Source of the DNA: Ectocarpus siliculosus | Lineage: Eukaryota > Sar > Phaeophyceae > Ectocarpales > Ectocarpaceae | Direction of reading: 5' to 3' | Assembly (NCBI GenBank): GCA_000310025.1 | Contig: FN647857.1 | Location: 335,586-367,785 of the forward strand | DNA length: 32,200 nucleotides | Shown: in pieces, positions 1 through 10,837 of the stretch | Layout: every line of letters begins with the position of its first letter | Numbering within the stretch: position 1 is the stretch's first letter | Notes under the pieces: generated by a model | The model's input: only the letters and a program-made list of their open reading frames with translations | Databases searched by the model: none | Told to the model about the DNA's origin: nothing | Translations under genes and position numbers: made by a program

Positions 1-295
1 GCCTGCTAACCTCTGGATTACCCTAACCCCCCCCCCCCCCCCCCCCTGGTCTCCCTCGCTCGCCCCCCTTCGCTTTGGTTCTCCCGTAAAACGATCCTTA
101 TTCCCCGCAAATACTGGAACTCTCGGAACTGCATCCGAAACCGAAATCGAACCGCCACCTGAAGAGCAAGAGCCCGGTAAGGGGAGGCATCGACGGCGAC
201 GGCGAGAACTCGCCGTTTCACGGTGGCAGGGGTCAACAAGCAAACAAACAGCCGCACCAGGGCGCAGTTCCTTCTGCATTCTTCCTGGGTTCGGC

Positions 296-334
<39 letters not shown>

Positions 335-485
335 GCCGCTCACGAGAAGCCTCTCGCCGACGCGCTCGGGTCGGAGGCAGTCGGCCGGAGGGGTGACCGG
401 TATCGTGGGGTACGCCGCCGCCGCCGCCGAGGTCGCCAGCGCTACCACCACCGCCGGTGCTTCTTCCACGACAAGAGTGGGAGCG
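1..485 (+). promoter_or_regulatory. 5' flank / probable 5' UTR of the NAC-alpha gene
   Basis: This stretch lies upstream of the chosen ATG at 486. The NAC-alpha reading frame stays open back to position 90 (stop codon at 87-89) but contains no ATG before 486, so either it is 5' UTR or an upstream exon supplies a start. It includes a C homopolymer at about 29-46 and a pure CAG tract at about 300-332 that would encode Gln if translated. A GTAAGG donor-like site at 177 is the only hint of an upstream exon. No core promoter motif is convincing. Confidence 0.4.
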
Positions 486-664
486 ATGGCGACCGTACCA
501 CCGTTGCCTGAGGCGGAGGAGACGACAGCGGCCACCACGAAAGCGAAGCCGCCGACACCGGCGCCGCCGGCAGCGACGCTGCCCACGGTGGAAGCGGAGA
601 CGACGAAGGCGACAGGTAGGCAGAAAGCGATGGCAAAGGTTAAGGCCAAGCAGCAGGAGGAAGA

Positions 665-696
<32 letters not shown>

Positions 697-2053
697 AGCC
701 AGCGGCCCAGGAGGCTGTGCCGCCGCTCGCGCACATGAACCGCGCCGAGCGGAAGAGCCGGCAGGCGGTGGAAAAGCTCGGGCTGCGCGCCGTGAAGGGG
801 GTTTTCCGGATGACCATGCGGACGACAAACGGCGTCGTTTTCGTCGTGAAGGCGCCCGACGTGTTCAGGCACCCGCGACAGGTGTGTGTGTGTGTGTTCG
901 TGGATGCAGTACGTACATACGTGAGCAGCAGCGTGTGTGACAAATTTTCCTCCAGTTGGTGAGATCTTCCTCCTGCGAAAAGGGTAGTAAAGCGGTGCTA
1001 CTTACCGTTATCAAAAGGGGGATAGACGGCGCCTGTCTGTGCCCAAGTGAATCAAGGTCTGTCGCTGATGGTACACATCTTGGGTGTTCTCGCCGCCATG
1101 TAAAAAGGCGCACGCTTTGTGTCATGTTCCGGTTTCAGGCGAATCGATGGCACCGGTCGTGTTGCATCCGCACGCGTCGCACCACTGTCCCCTCCGTCAA
1201 CCCCACGCTCTTGTTCCCCCCCTCCCATGTGTCCGCGCGGCCTCGTCTGTCCAGGAAACCTACGTGGTGTTTGGGTCGGCGGAAACGGACGGATCCGGCA
1301 GCGAAGTTCGTGCTTCACGCCCACCCCGGAGTTTTGTCCCGCCGCCAAAGGTGAGAGTCCCCCCTTCTGCCGTTTTCTCTCATGGTGCCATTGTTGGTGC
1401 ATGGTGGCTCCCAAGGCGTGGAGGCGCTGCTGTGGTGTGTCTCTCGAGTCGACTGCACTCTACTATTATGGTGTGCGTATTTCTCCGCATGACGCCTCCC
1501 CCCCGCCCGCCCGTCCAGTACGATCCGTAACCCCCCCCCACCCTGGTCAGTTGAGAACCCGTCGTGCTCCGTCACGGCTTTGTAGGGATGCGAGGTTAGT
1601 GGTCTAACGACTACGGCATGCACGACTATGTGTACCCCCCCTCCACCCTCTGGTTTTCTCTCTCTAGCGGCAGGGAGACGTGGCACCGAATAGAACCCCT
1701 CTCACAATGAGCTTCAGTACCCCCCCCCTTTGCCATTTTCTCACCGTGCACCCCTCGTGTCGCCGCCACCACACCCCATTTTCCGACGCCGGTGACATAC
1801 ATATGCGAAGAAGGCCGCGGCGGTCGTGCCGGCTTCTCGTCCCGACCCGCTGGCTGTGGAGAGCGACTCCATCTCGGCGGGACTGGATCCCGCGGATGTC
1901 CTGACCCTCGTCTCGCAAGTCGGTTGCGACTCCCAAGCGGCGATCGTCGCCCTGCGGCAGGCGGACGGGGACGTGATCAACGCCGTCCTGGACCTCACGT
2001 TTGCTTCTTCTGGTGGTGGTGGTGGTGGTGGTAGTGCTTCTTGTTCTTGGTGA
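486..2053 (+). CDS. NACA: Nascent polypeptide-associated complex subunit alpha (3 exons)
   Basis: Model: exons 486-881, 1255-1350 and 1811-2053, all joined in phase 0, giving 244 residues. NAC-alpha pairs with NAC-beta at the ribosomal exit tunnel, shielding nascent chains and controlling SRP access in the cytosol. Residues 1-83 are a low-complexity Ala/Thr/Glu-rich leader with an Ala10 run. The NAC domain starts near residue 84 with MNRAERKSRQAVEKLGL and continues through GVFRMTMR, VVFVVKAPDVF and, in exon 2, ETYVVFGSAE. Exon 3 carries the C-terminal UBA-like domain at about 189-228 (LDPADVLTLVSQVGCDSQAA, then ALRQADGDVINAVLDLT), typical of the alpha subunit. Introns are GT-AG (donors GTGTGT and GTGAGA). 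Oddities: the usual IEDLxxQAQxAAAExF segment after VVFGSAE is not visible in exon 2, and the tail ends in Gly7. Start choice: first ATG in the open frame. The family call is firm; exon 2 and the exon 3 acceptor are less so. Confidence 0.85.
665..696 (+). repeat. GCG trinucleotide tract encoding poly-Ala
   Basis: About ten GCG codons in a row within NAC-alpha exon 1 encode an Ala10 run just before the NAC domain. Similar GCC/GCG tracts occur in other genes of the window, for example at about 17508-17540 in TRAPPC13. Confidence 0.8.
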
Positions 2054-5000
2054 CGAAAAAAAACAAGGGCCAAGCACCTTGGGGAAGCCTGCTGCTGCTG
2101 CTGATGTTCCGTGGGGGCGAACAAGAGAGCTGTTGTTTCGATTTTCGTGCGGGTCTCGTAGCAGTGATGGTCGATGCCGTCTGCTGGCCACCTCACGGGC
2201 TCTGCTGGTGCTCCTGGTGCTCCTGGTGGGGAGTTTTAAGGCCCGATCTTCATGCCTCCGCCTTAGCACTAATAGGTGGGGGTGGTGGCCATGTGCTTTC
2301 CGGGACGCTGCCTGTTCGCACGCGACAACTGAGTCCGGCATCTTCAGACCTCAACACGGCCAACGCGCCACCAGAGATGACGGGCGGCCGCCGGCTGCTG
2401 CCGCTGATGCACGGGTGGTGCCCTTGACCTTGTCCACCACGTAACGCCTCGGCATCTTCGACAGAAGTCGTTAGCCCTCGGTCAACTGTAGGCAGCGAGC
2501 GGGCGTGGCGTTGCTGCTTCGTCGGATGCGTACTTGACGGATGAAAACACACGCATGCACGCTTCACATGTGTCCAAACTCCATGTTTGTGAAAAAAGGA
2601 ACCTTGATACACTCCATACGTATCTACTTCTTTGTGAAAAGGGACCTTCATGGAAGATTTAAGGGTGGGGGGCGGAGGTATATATGATTCATGTCGGGGG
2701 CAGAGGCCGGGGCGGGCGGCCTTGAAGCGCAAGACGTCGTGCATCCATGTTTTGGTGTTGTTGCTGCTTTGCGGAAGGCCCGCTAGTTGGGACTTCGCAC
2801 CATACCGATATGGAACTCTCGTGTGGGCGTTGGAGTAATTTACAGTTTAGAGATGACACAACAACCGAAATATCGCAACACCTGTAGACGTTTTGCTGTC
2901 TCCTGCTCGCGCCGCTAGGCCAGGGGCCGCCCGGAGCCGTGCATCCGAAACATGTGAGCGACGAGCTCCGTTTTTTTTTTTTTTCAGTTGTGTGGTCGTG
3001 TGGTTGTGCCACGGTGAGGGGTAGGTTGCCTCTTAGGTGGAATTGGGATTGTCGCAGGTAAAGCAGTGGCATAGGGACGGCGAGAATTCCGCTTTCGTTC
3101 TCTTGTAACACATCGTACATACTGTAACACATATAACGCAAATGTAAACTGTTTTAGTTGTTTGTACTTAGCAAAGACAGGGAAGTTGGGTGTCAAAATA
3201 TAATAATATTGTTTGCTGTGTTGCTGGCGAAGCAGGGGGTGCGATAGAGACAGATACCAGTCTTCGATTGGTCGAGTGGCACGCGCGTGCTCGATTTTCC
3301 TCGCTCTGCGCACGCCGGCAGTTAGTTAGCTGTTGTTTCCTTGCAGCTGTTCGTCGTGACTTTTGTTTGTTTTTATGCGTGGTGCGGAAATAAATTTTGT
3401 GCAGTCTAGGAGGCAAAGTGCTTTGTTACTCGTTTTTCTTCTCTTGTCTCTGTTGTCAAGTGTCGTACAAGTTACATTGGTGGTAATGCTGAACTGGACA
3501 GCATCCGTACGGGAAGGAGAGGGAAATGAACTATCAAAAATTGCCCATTTACAGAAACAGCAGTCTTTAGGTTGCACATTGATGGAGAAGATGTACTGCT
3601 CGTCGTGTTTTACTTGTGCTTTGTTTCCCGGCATTTTTTATTTGGAAATGCATTGCTACCTGGCCGCGTCGCGTAGAAAAGGACGTCGGAAAGGAGACGG
3701 TTGTGATCGTTTGATGAGGCACACCGAGTTAGGCGGCTAGTGATTAAATGCAGTTTTATTTTTTTTGCGCAAATTCGAAACGATATTGTCGAATGCGAGA
3801 CAACAACTCGACAGGGCAAGGATGGTACAGCAGTTCGGTTAGGTGGTGGTAGGGCAGGGCCCAACCTCATTGGTTGGGGAAGGTACCTGGCGCAGGATTG
3901 CCTGACGCGTGGCGTAGAGGTGCAACATACAATAGTTGGTGGTGGTCTTACACGGCAGTGGTGCTAGCGCGTACACCAGTTGATGCTCACCTGTTTGGGG
4001 CAGCATGATGTGTGTTTCACGTACTAGTCGGTTGACTAAAAGTCGCGGGTGCAGTTAGGGGTCCGGTGGCGTGAAGTCTCGAAGACGGTGGTACACACTC
4101 ACAACACTGGTGGAGGGTAATCGTCTACAGTTGCCGATTACAGCTACAGAGTGTTTGACAATGTGTTGTTTTCGCTTTTTTTTTTTCACTGTCACCTTCT
4201 TTGCGGTATAGTTTGGGCAGGTACGTTTGTTCGGCGATGGTGGTTTATGTTTTCATTTTAATTTTGATTTTCACAGTATAGTCTAGGCAGGCACGCTTGG
4301 CGACGTTTCGACGTGACTGGTGCCAAGGGGTCTCTCGTTGGGGTGTGCATGTATGTGAGGTTTTCGGAGTTTCCACTCTTTCTTTTCCCTATGGGTTAGA
4401 GGTGTGGTCTGAACATAATGTTGTATGTTGTTACGGAAAAATCTGATTTGATGCCAAAGCGGCTGGGTCATGGTGTTACAAGCGAAGAGGGACCACGCAC
4501 GCCGGCAAAACGTCGTCGGGCCTCTTATGTGGCGCAAGCGCACAAACGGCGTGCCTCCGAACAGGCATGCTTTGGCGAAAACGCTGTATTTTCTTGGCGG
4601 GCACCCGAAAGATAACACATCAGTTCGAAGTTATTGTGATATTTAATACGGGATTTCTGAGGGTGGCGTAGTAGACGAATCGCTCGCGTGGGCAGGACGT
4701 TTGCGTTGGTGTCTCTGGAAACAACTGTATGCGAGGGAAACGGAAACAAACGCGGATGTTAAACCATGTCATGTGTTAATTGTGCACATTCAAGGGTGGA
4801 AGCTTTCGATGGTCAAGCAAGGAAAGGCTTGGGGGGTGTGAAGTAGGAAGGGAGGCCAAAACTGGGGCACCGCATGTATGTTCGGCGTTCGGCGTAGCAT
4901 ATCAACACCGCGACCGGCAAACTAACGTGGCTGCAGGTACGATTGCTCTAAACTCCACAACAGCGCGACAAACACCTCGGCCTCGCAAGGCGGCGCTGGA

Positions 5001-5223
5001 AAATTCTACAGGAGATTTTTTCCAGAGAGTTGTGGCGTGCACATGATGCTCCCTGTTATGGGGTTATTATCGGCGTCATCTATATCCATGTGGGGGTATT
5101 CCTAGAGAGCTGCGCACATTTATTAACATACATGTGGTTGACATGTACGGACGGATAGTGCAGGGTGAGAGGCGTGAAGAAACAAAGAGAGGTGGCGCCA
5201 AGATCAGACAGACATCCGATACC
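2054..5223. other. Intergenic, no supported gene
   Basis: It holds the NAC-alpha 3' UTR at its left end. No open frame here shows a recognisable domain, coding-like codon use or consistent splice sites. Visible structure is limited to a T14 run near 2971, a T9 run near 4176, a short imperfect duplication of a TTGTGAAAA(A/G)GG motif at about 2586 and 2630, and a diverged duplication of a GTATAGT(T/C)(T/A)GGGCAGG-like block at about 4206 and 4275. Confidence 0.6.
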
Positions 5224-5417
5224 GCAACAAGACACGCGGCATCCAACGCGATTGCGCGTGTGGACGTGTCTGGGCGCACAGCAGCGACTATTCGTCGGGC
5301 AGAGTCAACGAAAAAACGAAAGGCGTCCTGCCGAACAAAGAAAAACAAGCACTGCCGTTCATTGTGTGGAAGAAGTGCTTCGTGCCAAGACGTGGGTGGA
5401 CCAAGCTAGCTTCGCGG

Positions 5418-5448
<31 letters not shown>
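5418..5448 (+). repeat. TTG microsatellite
   Basis: About ten TTG units in a row, starting exactly where similarity between the LINE 3' end and the shorter copy at 16260 stops. Confidence 0.9.
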
Positions 5449-5498
5449 CTTCACAATAAAACCGCTCCGGTCTCCGCCCAGTACCTTCTAATGTCCGT

Positions 5499-5527
5499 AC
5501 TATACTATACTATACTATACTATACTA
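5499..5527 (+). repeat. TATAC pentanucleotide repeat
   Basis: Five to six tandem TATAC units inside the non-coding 3' part of the LINE. Confidence 0.9.
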
Positions 5528-6281
5528 AAACAGTCCAACTGACGCGGACGCCTTCCGTGGTCACAAGCTAACTGCCCGGGGGTACACCTTTTGAAAAACT
5601 GAAAACTGGACACCAGAAAAATTCCTCCCATCCCATCCGCGATTTTTTTTTTCTACCCAAACGAAACGAAATAAAGGAAACAACTAAGGAAGAAGGTTCC
5701 TACCCGGGGTACAGGCGATCGACCCCGGTCAAAAAAGGGATGAAGGAGCGAACTACAACGAAAGAGAGAAAAAGAAACAGGGAAAAGAAAGAGAGAGAGA
5801 GAAAGACAGCGGAAATAAAGGGAATATAGATCGGAGGTTCCCTCGAAACGCTCCATCCATTCTACTACCGGAGCAACAACGAAAAATGGGCAATTACTAA
5901 CAACGTGGCACCAAACAGGCGATGACTGACTTCCAACGACACAACATCACTTCGGGGGCACAGCGAGAGGGGGGGTTAGCAACACGATGGGACAGCCAAC
6001 TCCGTCCTGCTCTCTCCGGCTACAGTTGTGTCTTCTGTCTTTCGACGTCTCCCCCCCTTGTTCCTTTCCCCCCCTGCTCTGCTGTCCGTTTGATCGTCTG
6101 CCTGGTGTTTTTCTTCTTCCGTTCCTCCGCCGATAGTTTGCTTTGAATCTCTTACTCCTTGTGCCATTTGACCATGAACTTCTCCGCTCCCCCCATCACC
6201 CCTTTGTACCACGGCACCCCTTTTTCCACCTTCGTTGCGATAGGCCAGCAGCCTCGCGGTATTCCGAACGTCCTCCGGTCG

Positions 6282-7900
6282 TCAGCCGTGGATTCGGCAC
6301 TGACCCCGATCTACGAAATCGTCCTTCAAGCATAACAGCCAATTATTTTCCGGACGCCCGCTCTCTGGGTCCTTCCCCCCCACGATATCTCCGAACAGCA
6401 GTCGCTTCGGGAGTCGCCCGTCCGGTTGTCTAGCCAATGCTCCAGCAAACAGTAGTCGCCTCTGTCGGACAGTCGCCTCCACGCTTTGGCATCCGACCTT
6501 TTGTAGGGCTTGGGCGTACGAGAGCTGGCGGTATTGGCCGCGCGTGCGGCGGTAGCCGGTAACCCGTAGCAGAAGGCGGTGGTGCGTAGTCTTCAGAATG
6601 TCGTAGTGCTTGCGGCGCGGGGCCCACGTCATACATCCGTAAAGTAGGGCCTCCATCGCTTCCGCTTTCAAGGAGCCGGACCTTTAGTCCCCACTGTGCT
6701 GCCGGTCTGTCGAACAGCTCCCGGGCGTACTTCCGGAGGCAAGCCCACGCTGCTCTGATCCGTTGGTTGATCTCGTGCGTGAGCTCAGCATCTTCTCTGA
6801 TCCGGCTACCTAGGTACCGGAACTCCGCTGTCTGGGCGTACTTCTGTTCCGCTGCTTCGATCACCAGCGGTACCGTAGGTGGTGGCGGTGGCGGTGGCGC
6901 TCCCTTCTTCGGTTTCTTCTCCGGCACCTTCATCAGGAGAGTCTCTGTTTTTTTCTCCGACACTGTAAGTTCGAATGCTCCAAACACTTCAACGATAATG
7001 GTCATCATCCTCGCCAGGCCTTCGGCCGATCTCGATACGAACCCAGCGTAGTCGGGTACAGCATACCCCACACCGCCCTCCGGACTCGTTCCAGCGGTGT
7101 CGTTGCCCTCGTCCCGGCCTCCTCCTCGAGGTATACCAGGTCCCGAAGGATAACGTCGTCTTCGCTGAATCGTACCAGAACTACCTCGAGCACTGCCGTC
7201 CCGAAGATGTTAAACAGCAGTGGAGGCAGTACACATCCTTGTCGCAGTCCCTGGGTGACCTGTAACCATTCAGAGCGCTCTCCATTGTCCATGCGTACCC
7301 GAGCTCGATGCCCTCGTGGAACTGGCGGATGACCGCGATCATTTCCTCCGGGATCCCCGCTCGGGCCAGCACCCGCCGCAGTAGCTCCCGGTCGACTGAG
7401 TCATATGCCTTCTGGAGATCGACGAAGCACATGTACAGCGGGATACTCCGTCTCCTTGCCAGCTCCTGCAGTGGTCGTACGACGAACAGCATGTCGAATG
7501 TTGACCTGCCAGGTCGGAAGCCGCACTGCTCTTCCGGCAAGATATTGTGTTTTACTCGCAGTAGTCACTGAAGCGGTTAGCGACGATTTTGAGGAGCAGC
7601 TTGCCCGCATGCGACAGGAGGGACATTCCCCTGTAGTTGTTCAGTTGGATCGGTCCGATTTCTTGTAGAGTACCTTGATGGTGGCATATTTCCATTCTTG
7701 CGGGACCTCCCTCCCGTTCCACACTTTGACGAGGATGTCGTGGAAGTCTTTGATCACGATGGGGTCGTCTACGTCGTCGATGTTGAGTAGTTCTACCGGC
7801 AGGGAATCATGACCAGGCGCTCCAGTTTTTCATCCCCCGTGCTGCTCTCCGGGTCTCCTCCAGGGTTGGCGCGGACCCCAGGCGTTGCGAGCCATCGGTG
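6282..7900 (-). pseudogene. LINE reverse transcriptase, frameshifted
   Basis: Reading down the minus strand: a pre-RT segment, [13 protein letters not shown] (about 7540-7500), RT motif A as [15 protein letters not shown] (about 7424-7380), then a frame change, motif B as [16 protein letters not shown] (about 7260-7205), then the catalytic YxDD site at about 7042-7064, which is broken. The C-terminal part continues with AEGLARMMT and LTVSEKKTETLLM, a Pro/Gly-rich loop, SRIREDAELTHEINQRIRAAW and, after another frame change near 6670, EALLYGCMTWAPRRKHYDIL to the stop at 6282. The normal role is target-primed reverse transcription. At least three frame changes are needed to follow the homology, so no active enzyme is expected. 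Confidence 0.85.
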
Positions 7901-7901
7901 G

Positions 7902-8270
7902 TTAGTACCTTCGGTCGTTGTTTTGTTGTTTTACCTCCTCGATGATGGATGGGTTCAACGTGGGAGATTTAGCGTTGAGTAGAGAACCAAAGAACCTCGC
8001 CCACCGTTGGAGAATATCACCCTTGTTCCTCAGCATGATACCATTATCATCTTTGACGGGTTGCTGTCCCCCTGTCTGCCTCCCGTCTAGTCCTACCGAG
8101 CTCTTAAGGTGTTTATACAGCCCCCGCATGTCACGATCCTCAAGGATGGATTCCAGTCTAGCCACATACTTCTCGAGGTGGGCGTAGATGCCGTCATCGA
8201 CTGCTGTGCGTACTGCCTTGCAAGCGGTCCGGAGTGCTTTCCATGTTGCTGGGTTCCGGTCGGTTTTCAT
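7902..8270 (-). pseudogene. LINE inter-domain segment between endonuclease and RT
   Basis: This minus-strand open segment contains ATWKALRTACKAVR, LEKYVARLESILEDRD and GDILQRWARFF, the helical linker with the RWARFF-like motif usually found just before the RT domain of EN-RT elements. It is terminated by a stop near 7902, while related sequence (LEETRRAARGMKNW and EVPQEWKYATIKVLYKKSDR) continues downstream in other frames. It is a fragment of the same broken ORF as its neighbours. Confidence 0.7.
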
Positions 8271-8481
8271 CTCCAGATGTGCCTTCCTTCGCTCAGCAAG
8301 GGCTGCCTCGACTGCTGTTCTCGTTTCCGGGCTCTGGCATCACTCCGGCATACATGGTATCCGGGTCTCCGCGGGCAGTACTGATTGCGCTGCCTCAAGG
8401 ATAGCTTGGGTGAATTCCCTCGCGGTTTCCGTGGCGCTCAGGTTGGGCTGGTCTGTTAACTGGTCAAAGTTTTCAAGGAAC

Positions 8482-9563
8482 TTATCGATCACCCTGTACC
8501 TCTGTTACTTCCTTCTGCAGAGCTTTGCGACTGAAGTGCTGTTGTTTCGGCTTGTCCCGCACGGCGCGGTTGTTGGCGTTCCGGATACCGATGGGATCAA
8601 CAGTAGCCACTACCATGTTGTGATCGGAGTCCGGTTTGATCGGGGGGGTGGGTTGGGGGTGTACAACTACGTTGCGTACGCGACGTCGGTGTGCCTGCCG
8701 CGTGAGGATGTAGTCTATACGCTTGAAGTCGCCCACCCTTGTGCCCTCGGCGCCGTTGAAGGTGTGTGATATTCCGCCTTTACGCGTACTGAAGAAGGTG
8801 TTGGTGATGACGAGTTTGTTGTCTATCGCGAAGGTCAGCAGTCGTTTGCCGTTGTCGTTCAGCTCAAATCACGACCATAAGGGCCAAGGACCCTCTCCTC
8901 CTCCGTGTTCCTCCCTCCGTTCTCTTCCGCGTTCGTGCATTGGCATCCATCATCACATACAAACATTCTTTCGCCGGGATCCGCCGTATGAGGTTATCGA
9001 GCTCGTCCCAGAACCTACGATTTTCTTCATGGACCGCGACCTCTGTCGGTGCGTGGGCAGTTACGAAATTCACCGCTCCACTCTTCTCGTTCTGCCCCTC
9101 AAACCGCATGGCCATGAGGCGGTCGCTGGTACCGTAGTCGATCGTGTAAGTGGAGTTGCGACACATCGACTCTTCCACTGTTAACCCCACCACAAGTGTC
9201 GCACCTTTCTCGCTCCCATGACAGAAAACCCTAAATCCTGCTGCTGTAAACTCAGTTTGCCCTCGCCCCCTTGTCTCTTGCATTCCCACCACGGCGATAC
9301 CTAGTTGCGCCGCTTCGTAGAGCACACTATAGTCTCGGCCGTATCCGTTGGCTCCCTTTACAGCCAGAGTCCGACCACTGTAGGTAGCTACCCGTACAAG
9401 TTTACTCCGCTGTCTCGCTCGGGTCTCATGTGCTGCTCTCCTATCAAGCCTACGCCCCGCCCGGCTCGTTGGCAGGGTTTATTGCTTCAAAAAGTGGCTT
9501 CCATTCTTTAGCAACAACTGCTGTCTGCTGTCGTAAGTCGATGGGGGCACGGAAAAGGGTGAA
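8482..9563 (-). pseudogene. LINE apurinic-type endonuclease, frameshifted
   Basis: The frame opens after a stop at 9564-9566 and runs through KEWKPLFEAINPANEPGGRR, LVRVATYSGRTLAVKGANGY, then GIAVVGMQETRGRG, whose E is the expected metal-binding Glu of the exonuclease-endonuclease-phosphatase fold. Next come VNFVTAHAP and YVMMDANAR (equivalent to the GDFNA motif). Frame changes occur around 8870-8890, after which NDNGKRLLTFAIDNKL, GDFKRIDYILTR and the catalytic SDHNMV follow, to about 8482. The enzyme would nick target DNA to prime reverse transcription. Most catalytic motifs survive but no single frame joins them. Confidence 0.85.
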
Positions 9564-9850
9564 TCAATGATGATGCTTTCAAGATGAAGTCATGGGTTGT
9601 GAGATGGCTTCGGATGGAGGGACTCTCAATTGGGGGTACATCATGACATCTTCAGCACGATAGTGCGCCGTTGACAACGATCGATTGTGGATGACAACCG
9701 ACATATTTTCCTCTGCGGTGGAAGATACAAAACTTTTTTTTTCGCACATTTTTTGTGCACTTCACAACAACCATCATATCAACAGATGATCATCAATCGA
9801 GAGGAACACCGAGAGGAGCGGCTGCTGCGTACTTGTACTTCTGTAGTATG

Positions 9851-10164
9851 CATCCTGGCATGCATATACATGTAGACAACATAGGCGGACCGGTGGACGG
9901 TGTGCATGGTCGCACGGGCTGCCCGTCCTGGAGTCGTGTGCGTTCGGCCTTTCTGCGGCCTCCGAGGACGAACCACAACGCCCGGTTGATCGGCAACATG
10001 GGAAGCGCAAGAACCGCCTCTTTTTGGTTCTGCCTGCCCCAAAGTTTCCCTTCGCTCCCCGTCTCCTCGCTCCTCGCTCCCACATACATCCCACATCCCG
10101 CATTCCACATCTCACATCTCATTGTCAGCACACAACTCTGGCACATCCAACCGTGAACCGTACA
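9851..10164. other. Intergenic gap before the 10165 gene
   Basis: It lies between the presumed 5' end of the LINE and the next ATG. It contains a CT/CACAT-rich stretch at about 10040-10130 that probably belongs to the promoter or 5' UTR of the downstream gene. No gene is supported. Confidence 0.4.
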
Positions 10165-10739
10165 ATGGACGAATTGATGGAGGACTTCGTTAACGGAGTC
10201 AAGCAAGTCTGGGCGTGGTGAGAGACTTATGTGTGTACTGTAGTGCATACTGAACCCGTCCGTCATGATATGGATACTCCGGATTGACTGCTGTTGTAGC
10301 CTTTCATAGTCTCCTGGTTTTTCTCATGTCGCGCCTTTGGCTTTCAGACTACCTGCTGAAATATACTGCTTTGGTACAGTTTCTACCTCGTCGTCATCCT
10401 AGCTCTCAGCAGAGAGGGAGCCAAGCTCTAGAGACGAGTTGAGAATTCGCCTGACCGAAGGGAAGTCAGTGCCTGTACAGCAGTAGGCATCCATCCCTCC
10501 TTGTCGCATCATGGGCGAGAGGCTTCGGGTGATTTGTTGGATTTCTAATCTGTCAGTTTTAGACTATGGCAGTACAGGTAGAGAGAGTGTGAAATAGGCC
10601 GAGAAGCGAACACAAAGCAGCAACAAAATGGCAGCGGGATCGTTCGACAGAGAACCTCACATCAACAGTGCATCCTAATGAGAACCGCCGGCGAGCTAGC
10701 TACGTAGCGAGAGACACGGCAGCGGGGGCGTGTACCACA

Positions 10740-10837
<98 letters not shown>

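Larger units (their letters stand above)
5224..9850 (-). mobile_element. Degenerate non-LTR (LINE-type) retrotransposon
   Basis: On the minus strand the order is 5' region (about 9850-9500), endonuclease, linker, reverse transcriptase, C-terminal domain (ending about 6282) and a 3' region reaching about 5224. The outer limits come from homology with the shorter copy at 16071-16785, which matches this element at 5224-5418 and at 9471 to about 9840. Coding parts are recognisable but interrupted by several frameshifts, so the copy is dead. Such EN-RT elements with a long C-terminal region, containing motifs like EALLYGCMTW and RQRRLLFAG, are common in stramenopile genomes (from memory). No target-site duplication could be identified. 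An alternative is that the 5224-5418 segment belongs to a different repeat next to the LINE. Confidence 0.8.

Noticed and set aside
20-46. CCCTAACCCC-like sequence near the window start, resembling telomere repeat
   Set aside because: Only one CCCTAA unit before a C homopolymer. A similar single unit at about 18420 is also isolated; neither is a telomeric tract.
18-872. Long minus-strand open frame rich in Arg, Leu and Gly opposite NAC-alpha exon 1
   Set aside because: Shadow of the GC-rich, stop-poor exon on the other strand. The composition is repetitive and no domain is present.
5134-5409. Lys/Arg-rich frame at the LINE 3' end
   Set aside because: The homologous segment at 16071-16260 does not keep the frame, so it is probably untranslated element sequence.
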